Assembly: GCA_003486645.1 (NCBI GenBank)
Contig: DNGI01000482.1
Location: 12,900 to 18,202 of the forward strand
Origin: Cyanobacteria bacterium UBA11370
GTDB lineage: Bacteria; Cyanobacteriota; Cyanobacteriia; Cyanobacteriales; Coleofasciculaceae
Reading direction: 5' to 3'
Length of the DNA stretch: 5,303 nt
The notes under the pieces were generated by a model, which did not search any database, was not told where the DNA came from, and saw nothing but the letters and a program-made list of their open reading frames with translations. This document shows positions 1 through 5,303 of this stretch, piece by piece (position 1 is the first letter of the stretch; each line of letters opens with the position of its first letter). The translations under genes and the position numbers were made by a program.

Positions 1-80
1 GAGGACAAGGAGGACAAGGAGGATAGGGAGGATAGGGAGGATAAGGAGGATAAGGAGGATAAGGGAGATAAAGGGGAGAG
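1..80. repeat. Tandem array of a 9-bp purine-rich unit (GAGGAYARG)
   Basis: Seven consecutive 9-bp units fill 1-63: two of GAGGACAAG, two of GAGGATAGG, three of GAGGATAAG. A decayed unit (64-72) and a G-rich tail follow. Variants sit in identical adjacent blocks, as expected if the array grew by slippage or unequal crossing-over. Almost every base on the + strand is a purine. The array is cut by the window edge, so its full length is unknown. Short G-rich tandem repeats of this sort are common between genes in filamentous cyanobacteria. Because 9 is a multiple of 3, frame 1 is open through the array (Glu-Asp-Lys/Arg repeats) to a TGA at 94-96, so it could instead be the tail of an upstream gene. 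I favour a non-coding repeat. Confidence 0.85.
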
Positions 81-245
81 AAATTACTATGTATGAACGC
101 AGTATGAATGCAACTTGATATGAAGGCTTACCTTACGTTTATTTATATCTCTGACGGTTGAGAGGTTATGCAACACTGCCAAAAATTATATATTATGAGC
201 AAAAAAATTCAGAAATTTTCAATAGTCTGAACTCCTTCTTCAATT
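81..245 (+). promoter_or_regulatory. AT-rich leader with weak promoter-like hexamers
   Basis: This non-coding stretch between the repeat array and the kinase gene should hold the operon promoter if transcription starts locally. Two weak candidates are visible. TTGATA (115-120) and TTTATT (138-143) are 17 nt apart and match the sigma-70 consensus at 5/6 and 4/6 positions. TATATT (189-194) matches the -10 box at 5/6, but nothing 17 nt upstream resembles a -35 box. The region is so AT-rich that such matches are expected by chance. No riboswitch-like structure or strong inverted repeat was seen. Confidence 0.25.
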
Positions 246-252
246 AGGTGAT
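246..252 (+). promoter_or_regulatory. Extended Shine-Dalgarno sequence that decides the kinase start
   Basis: AGGTGAT matches seven consecutive bases of the extended anti-SD complement TAAGGAGGTGAT. It overlaps the GTG (248) and ATG (251) that could be taken as upstream in-frame starts, which makes them unlikely. The ATG at 257 lies 4 nt after the end of the match (8 nt after its AGG core), a normal spacing. The ATG at 263 is the next best choice. Confidence 0.55.
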
Positions 253-256
253 GACG

Positions 257-3200
257 ATGTTAATGTTAGATCGAGCTATTGATAGGGATTTGTTGATCGC
301 TTCTCCTGAGATGTTCGTGAGTGAGGCGATCGCTTCGATGAATCAGACACAAGCAAGCTATGTTCTTGTGGTTGAACAGGAGCAATTAGTAGGGATTTTT
401 ACCGAACGAGATGTTGTTAAACTGATAGCTTCAAAGGTATCTATAGAAGGACTAGTGATCACTGAGGTAATGACTCAAAATCCCATCACTCTATCACTCA
501 GTCCTAGGCTGGATATCTATTTTGTTCTCTCTTTGCTGCGACAACATCAGATTCGTCATTTACCAATTATAGATGACTTGGGTCAGCCTGTTGGAATTAT
601 TAACATTTCGAGTATTGGGCAAGTTTTTGATTTTATTTTACAAAGTCAAATTGAAGAACAAACTGCTGAACTTTCAACAGAGAATGCACAGCTAGAACAG
701 GAAATCCAAGAGTGTAAACTCATACAAGAAGAACTGAGTGAAAATGAAAAAGCATGGCAGTTAAGTCAAGAACGGCTTGATAGTATTCTGAGTTGCATAG
801 ATGATGCTGTTTGGTCATTTAATCCCCAAATCAATAAGCTGCTTTATCTCAATTCTGCGGTTGAGAACGTTTATGGTAGAAGTTTATCAGAATTTTTTAA
901 TAACTTGAATCTCTGGCAAGATGTTATTTATCCTGATGACTGCGCTAAGGTTGAATCAGCCAAACTCCTCTTGCTTGAAACGGGTAGCCAAGACTTAGAA
1001 TACAGAATTTTGCGTCCGGATGGAGAGGTGCGTTGGATTCACGATCGCGCCTATGTTATTTACGATACTCATAACAATCCAATCCGTATCAATAGTATCG
1101 CTACCGATATTAGCCAGCGCAAGCAATTAGAAGTTGAGTTACTTTATCGTACTGCGGAACTTCAGGGAATTGTTGATAATGCAATAGATTTTATTGTCCG
1201 TTTTGACCGCCAACTTCGGCATCTATTTGTTAACCGTGCGTTAACGATAGCAGCAGGAATTCCGTTAGAAAATTATTTGGGTAAAACCAATGAAGAATTA
1301 GGGATGCCGTCTGAACTTTGTGAGTATTGGAACCGCCATTTACAAGAGGTATTTGAGACGGGTGAACCGAAAGAGATTGAATTTGAATTTGAGACAGTTA
1401 ATGGTTTACGTTCATTTCACGCTAGGATTGTACCAGAACGGTGGGAAAGTGATCAGGTAGAAACGTTATTATCAATTACTCGTGACATCACCAAGTTAAA
1501 GCAGGTTGAAAAAGAACTGAAAAATCTAGTCATTCGGGAACAAACTGCTCGCACTGAAGCTGAAGTAACACGAAAGCATTTAGCGAATACCTTAGAAAGT
1601 ATTAGTGATGCTTTTGTTGCGCTGGATAACGAGTGGCGCTACACCTATGTAAACGAAAAAGCGGGGCAACTTTTTAATATACGACCCGAAGATCTAGTTG
1701 GTAAAAATATATGGGAACAATTTCCGGAAGGTATTGGACAAACTTTCTATCATGCTTACCATAAAGCTCTTAGAGAACAAATATTTATTGAATTAGAAGA
1801 ATACTTTCCCCCTTGGGATCGTTGGTTTGAAAATCGTATTTATCCAACACCCGATGGCTTATCGATTTTTTTTCAGGATATTAGTGAACGCAAATGTACA
1901 GAATTAGAATTGCAAAAAACGCATCAAAAACTAGTCTTTCATGTTGAGAATTCACCCCTCGCTGTTGTGGAATGGGATACAGAATTTCGCCTACAATATT
2001 GGTCAGAGCAAGCTGAAAAAATTTTTGATTGGAAAGCCGAAGAAGTAGTCGGCAAAAACTGGCAAGATTGGCAATTTGTATTTGAAGCCGATGTTGAGTT
2101 TGTGAAGCAGTTTACCATGGAAATGCTGCAAAATAAAGTACCTCGAACAACAGTTTGTAATCGCAATTATAGGAAGGATGGTTCTGTTGTTTACTGTGAA
2201 TGGTACAACTCTGTGCTGTTTGATCAAGCAGGAAATGTGTTGTCAATTTGGTCACTGATACAGGATGTTAGCGATCGCAAACGTGCAGAAGAAGCGTTAG
2301 CCAAGAGTGAGGAGTTGTTTCGTCAGTTAGCTGAAACGATTGACGAAGTTTTCTTTATCTATCCGATGGATTACAGCCAATTACTCTACATTAGTCCGGC
2401 TTACAAACAGATTTGGGGACGCAGTTGTGAAAGCCTTTATCAACAGCCTCATTCTTGGTTAGAAGCTGTGCATCCCGATGATCTCGATGACGTACAATGC
2501 AGTCTCGAACAACAGAATGAAGGTGAAGGGTTTAATACAGAGTATCGGATTATTCGTCCCGATGGTGCTATCCGCTGGATTTTGGCGCGTAGTTTTATTA
2601 TTTTAAATTCGGAAGAAAAAGCGTACCGTGTTGTCGGTGTCGCCAAAGATATTACGAAACGCAAACAAGCCGAACTTGCTTTACAACAGTTGAATCAGGA
2701 ATTAGAAAATCGAGTTAAAGGACGAACTCAGGAATTAGAACAATCTCAAGCCATTCTACATGAACGTGAAGAAATGTTTCGCCAGTTAGCAGAAACTATC
2801 GATGAGTGTTTCTTCTTACATTCGATAGATGGACAGGAATCACTCTATGTTAGTCCGGCTTATGAGAAAATTTTTGGACGCAATTGTCAACGACTCTACG
2901 AGGAACCAAATTCTTGGTTAGAAGCCATTCATCCTGAAGATCGCCATCGCATCTTAGCCGCCTTTATTAAACAAAGCCAGCATCAAGGAAATATTGATGA
3001 AGACCATCGGATTGTGCGACCGGATGGTACAATTCGCTGGGTTAGTGTTCGGACTTCTTATGTATTCAATGAAGCGGGACAACCCTATCGAGTGGCGGGT
3101 ATTGCTCAAGATATCACCGAACGTAAACTTGCTGAACACGAACTAGAAAAAAGTAAGCGATTTATTGAACGTATTGCTGATGCGTCTCCCAATATTTTAT

Positions 3201-4168
3201 ATATCTTTGATTTGGAAGAACAGTGCAATATCTACAGTAATCGTAATATTGGAACGGTTCTAGGCTACAGTCCAGGAGAAATTCAAGCAATGGGTTCAAC
3301 GCTGATGCCCAGTTTAATGCACCCGGATGATTTTACAAGCTTTCCTGAGAATATCCAACGAATTTATGCCGCCGCTGATGGTGAAATTCTGGAATTTGAG
3401 TATCGTATGAGAGATGCTAATGGTACATGGCATTGGCTTTCTAGCCGCGAAACTATATTTGCTCGAAAATCGGATGGGACAGTTAAGCAAATTATTGGTG
3501 CAGCAGAAGATATTAGCGATCGCAAACACAAAGAAGAACAAATTCGTGCGTCTCTGGCTGAAAAAGAAGTATTACTCCGGGAAATTCATCACCGAGTTAA
3601 AAATAACCTTAATGTTATCCATAGCTTGCTGAATATGCAGGCGCGAACTCTCCAAGATAAGAGTTTAAAAAATATCATTTTAGATAGTCAAAAACGCCTA
3701 CAAACCATGGCATTAATCCACGAACAGCTTTATCAATCCGAAAATCTCGCCCAAATTGACTTCGGCGAATACATCCATCGTTTAGTCCGCAATTTGTTCG
3801 CCGCCTCTAATCTAAATCCTCATGTGATTCAAGTTGAGATTCAGGCAGAACCCGTGGCATTAAATCTAGAGACGGCAATTCCTAGCGGTTTAATTATTAA
3901 CGAATTGTTGACAAATTCATTTAAATATGCTTTTCCTGATGGTCAATCCGGTAAGATCTGTGTTAGATTCCATCAGGATCACGATCAACGATTGCACTTA
4001 ACCATTAGCGATAATGGTGTCGGCATCCCAAGTGATTTTGATTGGGACAAAACAGCTTCTCTAGGGATGCGATTAGTTCGTATTCTCATCCAGCAGCTTA
4101 GAGCAACTTGCGAGGTAGTTCAACAGAACGGAACCAGTTTTCATCTAACCTTTAACCAAATTAAATGA
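257..4168 (+). CDS. CBS-pair, seven-PAS, HisKA_2-type sensor histidine kinase
   Basis: Predicted soluble sensor kinase that autophosphorylates on histidine and donates phosphate to a receiver. Residues are numbered from ATG 257 (1303 aa); GTG 248 would add three. Order: CBS 1 (about 6-59, with LVGIFTERDVV) and CBS 2 (about 68-122, with RHLPIID and VGIINI), a pair that in known families often binds adenine nucleotides; coiled coil (about 125-172); PAS domains at roughly 172-290, 300-415, 440-547, 555-677, 684-803, 838-957 and 966-1090, most ending in the PAC-type D-I-(S/T)-x-R-K; kinase core from about 1091. The core shows EIHHRVKNNL, with H1112 (the His before Arg) as likely phosphoacceptor, the N box NELLTNSFKYAFP (N1215, N1220), the G1 box SDNGVGIP and a G2-like LGMRLV. 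No classical F box is seen, as is normal for HisKA_2. The N box lacks the His expected in HWE kinases. No signal peptide or membrane segment is visible, so it should be cytoplasmic. PAS 5 and 6 look like a recent duplication. PAS ligands cannot be read off; no LOV cysteine motif is present. It probably forms an operon with the downstream receiver-kinase. Domain calls are firm; the signal sensed is unknown. Confidence 0.93.
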   Translation: MLMLDRAIDRDLLIASPEMFVSEAIASMNQTQASYVLVVEQEQLVGIFTERDVVKLIASKVSIEGLVITEVMTQNPITLSLSPRLDIYFVLSLLRQHQIRHLPIIDDLGQPVGIINISSIGQVFDFILQSQIEEQTAELSTENAQLEQEIQECKLIQEELSENEKAWQLSQERLDSILSCIDDAVWSFNPQINKLLYLNSAVENVYGRSLSEFFNNLNLWQDVIYPDDCAKVESAKLLLLETGSQDLEYRILRPDGEVRWIHDRAYVIYDTHNNPIRINSIATDISQRKQLEVELLYRTAELQGIVDNAIDFIVRFDRQLRHLFVNRALTIAAGIPLENYLGKTNEELGMPSELCEYWNRHLQEVFETGEPKEIEFEFETVNGLRSFHARIVPERWESDQVETLLSITRDITKLKQVEKELKNLVIREQTARTEAEVTRKHLANTLESISDAFVALDNEWRYTYVNEKAGQLFNIRPEDLVGKNIWEQFPEGIGQTFYHAYHKALREQIFIELEEYFPPWDRWFENRIYPTPDGLSIFFQDISERKCTELELQKTHQKLVFHVENSPLAVVEWDTEFRLQYWSEQAEKIFDWKAEEVVGKNWQDWQFVFEADVEFVKQFTMEMLQNKVPRTTVCNRNYRKDGSVVYCEWYNSVLFDQAGNVLSIWSLIQDVSDRKRAEEALAKSEELFRQLAETIDEVFFIYPMDYSQLLYISPAYKQIWGRSCESLYQQPHSWLEAVHPDDLDDVQCSLEQQNEGEGFNTEYRIIRPDGAIRWILARSFIILNSEEKAYRVVGVAKDITKRKQAELALQQLNQELENRVKGRTQELEQSQAILHEREEMFRQLAETIDECFFLHSIDGQESLYVSPAYEKIFGRNCQRLYEEPNSWLEAIHPEDRHRILAAFIKQSQHQGNIDEDHRIVRPDGTIRWVSVRTSYVFNEAGQPYRVAGIAQDITERKLAEHELEKSKRFIERIADASPNILYIFDLEEQCNIYSNRNIGTVLGYSPGEIQAMGSTLMPSLMHPDDFTSFPENIQRIYAAADGEILEFEYRMRDANGTWHWLSSRETIFARKSDGTVKQIIGAAEDISDRKHKEEQIRASLAEKEVLLREIHHRVKNNLNVIHSLLNMQARTLQDKSLKNIILDSQKRLQTMALIHEQLYQSENLAQIDFGEYIHRLVRNLFAASNLNPHVIQVEIQAEPVALNLETAIPSGLIINELLTNSFKYAFPDGQSGKICVRFHQDHDQRLHLTISDNGVGIPSDFDWDKTASLGMRLVRILIQQLRATCEVVQQNGTSFHLTFNQIK
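326..333. repeat. HIP1 octamer GCGATCGC (first of four)
   Basis: HIP1 is a palindrome strongly over-represented in many cyanobacterial genomes. Exact copies lie at 326-333, 2271-2278 and 3516-3523 in the first gene and 4532-4539 in the second. Those at 326 and 4532 encode Ala-Ile-Ala; those at 2271 and 3516 encode Ser-Asp-Arg at the ends of PAS 4 and PAS 7. They support a cyanobacterial origin and suggest the two genes are long-term residents rather than recent imports. Confidence 0.85.
2318..3127 (+). repeat. Diverged tandem duplication encoding PAS 5 and PAS 6
   Basis: Two successive PAS segments of the kinase gene start with the same ten residues, FRQLAETIDE, encoded from 2318 and from 2777, exactly 459 nt (153 codons) apart. 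By eye, 34 of the first 55 aligned residues are identical, including SPAY, the GR-C pattern, SWLEA and the HP-D motif. Both copies then carry RPDG-IRW and end in DITxRK. Only one residue of length change has built up between them. The intervening piece (about residues 804-837) is a charged coiled-coil linker. PAS 1 belongs to the same subtype but is more distant. Confidence 0.8.
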
Positions 4169-4177
4169 CGCGAGAGT

Positions 4178-5284
4178 ATGACTCAAGTCAAGAAAATCTT
4201 GATCGTCGAAGACGAATTCATTCCCGCCTACGATCTCTCAGATAACTTGGAACACCTGGGATACCAAGTAACAGGAATTGTGGATACGGGAGAAAGTGCT
4301 ATTGAAGAAGTCACTCAAAATCCTCCAGATTTAATTTTGATGGATATCAAACTCAGAGGTGAGATGAATGGCATACAAGCAGCGACTCAAATTCGGGAGC
4401 GGGAGTATGATATTCCTGTGGTGTACTTAACGGCTTTTAGCGATGATGCTACCCTCAAACAAGCGGCTATGACTGCACCTTACGGCTACCTCACAAAGCC
4501 AGTTAAACCGGAAGATATTCGTGCCACAATTGCGATCGCCTTAAGTAAACATGAAGAAGATGCTAAAATACGATCCATTCTCGCTGAAGAAAAAAAACTC
4601 AACGAATTGAAATCTCAATTTCTCGCTACCGTTGCTCACGATCTCCGTACACCTTTAACTAGTATTTTAATTTCCTTAGAGTTGCTACAGCGCTATGACG
4701 AGCAACTAAGCGAAGCGAAAAAAACCAAATATTTTGGACGAATTCAAACGGTCATTAAAACGATGACGACACAAATTGAAGAATTATTATTAGCTCATCA
4801 AGCTGAATCTGGGAAACTTTCCTTCAATCCTGAACCAATAAATGCTATTACCTTCTGTCAAAACTTACTCGAAAACTTCCAAACTAGTGCAGTAGACAAC
4901 TATCAACTCCGCTTTAGTAATCAAGGAGATTGCACCCAGATCAGCCTTGATCACAGTCTATTAGGACATATCCTTAATAATCTAATTTCTAATGCCATCA
5001 AATATTCCCCTCAAGGCGGGACGGTTAATCTCAATCTTATCTGTGAATCCGATCAGGTAATTTTTCAGGTTCAAGATCAAGGGATCGGAATGCCATCTGG
5101 GTATTTAGAGAAACTATTTCAGCCTTTTGAACGCGCTGGTAACGTTGGCAATATTAAAGGTACAGGCATTGGATTATACATTGTTAAACAAGCTGTAGAC
5201 CGACATCAAGGTACGATCAATGTTGAGAGTAAAGTTGGGGTTGGTACGACATTTACTATTAGTCTTCCAGTGGTTAGAGGTTAG
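4178..5284 (+). CDS. Receiver-histidine kinase hybrid (REC-HisKA-HATPase_c)
   Basis: Predicted soluble signalling protein of 368 aa in which an N-terminal receiver is joined to a classical histidine kinase. REC spans about 5-122: acidic pair E11-D12, phosphoacceptor D56 in LILMDIKLRG, T85 in YLTAFSD and K107 in GYLTKP, so all catalytic residues are present. A charged helix (about 122-145) leads straight into the dimerisation helix, with no separate sensor domain. The HisKA H box is VAHDLRTPL (H154). HATPase_c spans about 255-365: N box HILNNLISNAIKYSP (N268, N272), G1 box DQGIGMP (Gln where Asn is usual), F box LFQPFERA, and G2 box GTGIGLYIV. The ATG at 4178 sits immediately before receiver strand 1. 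It lies 9 nt after the upstream stop with only a weak GAGAG 1 nt before it, so translational coupling to the kinase gene is likely. The inferred role is to accept phosphate from the upstream HisKA_2 kinase on D56 and so switch its own kinase; the downstream partner is not in the window. Confidence 0.94.
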   Translation: MTQVKKILIVEDEFIPAYDLSDNLEHLGYQVTGIVDTGESAIEEVTQNPPDLILMDIKLRGEMNGIQAATQIREREYDIPVVYLTAFSDDATLKQAAMTAPYGYLTKPVKPEDIRATIAIALSKHEEDAKIRSILAEEKKLNELKSQFLATVAHDLRTPLTSILISLELLQRYDEQLSEAKKTKYFGRIQTVIKTMTTQIEELLLAHQAESGKLSFNPEPINAITFCQNLLENFQTSAVDNYQLRFSNQGDCTQISLDHSLLGHILNNLISNAIKYSPQGGTVNLNLICESDQVIFQVQDQGIGMPSGYLEKLFQPFERAGNVGNIKGTGIGLYIVKQAVDRHQGTINVESKVGVGTTFTISLPVVRG

Positions 5285-5303
5285 GGGAGTGGGGAGTGGG
5301 GAG
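5284..5303. repeat. Heptamer tandem repeat GGGGAGT, cut by the window edge
   Basis: GGGGAGT occurs at 5284-5290 and 5291-5297, followed by GGGGAG at 5298-5303. The first G is the last base of the TAG stop of the receiver-kinase gene, so the repeat abuts the coding sequence exactly. Short heptamer repeats like this are common in intergenic DNA of filamentous cyanobacteria. No hairpin terminator is visible before the window ends. Confidence 0.75.

Noticed and set aside
89..118. Ten-codon mini-ORF (start ATG 89, stop TGA 116-118) after a GGGGAG at 73-78
   Set aside because: The purine-rich stretch is part of the tandem repeat, so the Shine-Dalgarno match is not informative, and the peptide is too short and unremarkable to support as a leader peptide.
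123..134. Small inverted repeat AAGG-CTTA-CCTT as a terminator or operator
   Set aside because: A 4-bp stem with no following T-run is expected by chance and too weak for a terminator.
1934..3127. LOV-type flavin-binding cysteine in one of the PAS domains
   Set aside because: No PAS domain has the GxNCRFLQ-like motif; the isolated cysteines in PAS 5 and PAS 6 (GRSC, GRNC) lack the surrounding residues.
1939..3541. Several minus-strand open frames of 61-75 codons within the kinase gene (for example 1939-2166, 2449-2664, 3314-3541)
   Set aside because: They lie wholly inside a gene with strong domain evidence, resemble no known family and have no visible ribosome-binding site; they are antisense shadows of the coding frame.
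3414..3632. Plus-strand 72-codon frame overlapping PAS 7 and the kinase core
   Set aside because: It is an out-of-frame reading of conserved PAS and HisKA_2 coding sequence and its protein shows no recognisable pattern.
3536..4168. Assignment of the first kinase to the HWE family
   Set aside because: The EIHHRVKNN motif and the NELLTNSFKYAFP N box fit HisKA_2; the His in the N box and the WxE motif that define HWE kinases are not seen.
257..4168. Possible frameshift or gene fusion artefact because of the great length
   Set aside because: The frame is continuous, every domain is complete with its closing motif, and the linkers are normal coiled coils.

Overview
The window looks like chromosomal DNA of a cyanobacterium, probably a filamentous one; the genus cannot be fixed from this sequence. 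Three things point that way: AT-leaning coding DNA carrying four copies of the HIP1 octamer GCGATCGC (326, 2271, 3516, 4532); G-rich short tandem repeats in the non-coding edges; and a very long soluble multi-PAS sensor kinase next to a receiver-histidine kinase hybrid, a style common in cyanobacteria. GC content was judged by eye, not computed.

Layout: positions 1-80 hold a tandem array of a 9-bp purine-rich unit. Positions 81-256 are an AT-rich leader with only weak promoter-like hexamers and an extended Shine-Dalgarno match just before the first gene. Positions 257-4168 encode a soluble kinase of about 1300 residues: CBS pair, coiled coil, seven PAS domains, then a HisKA_2-type histidine kinase core. 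After a 9-nt gap, 4178-5284 encodes a 368-residue protein with a receiver domain followed by a classical HisKA/HATPase kinase. A 7-bp G-rich repeat begins on the last base of its stop codon and runs off the window. No tRNA, rRNA, CRISPR array, mobile element or convincing terminator was seen.

The two genes are on the same strand and almost touching, so they are very likely co-transcribed. The simplest reading (inference) is a cytoplasmic cascade. The first protein integrates a possible adenine-nucleotide signal (CBS) with several PAS inputs and autophosphorylates. It passes the phosphate to the receiver of the second protein, and that receiver then controls a second kinase. No DNA-binding or enzymatic output domain lies in the window, so the final target is unknown. 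Both families are known. The unusual parts are the domain combination and the wiring, not a clearly new kind of system.
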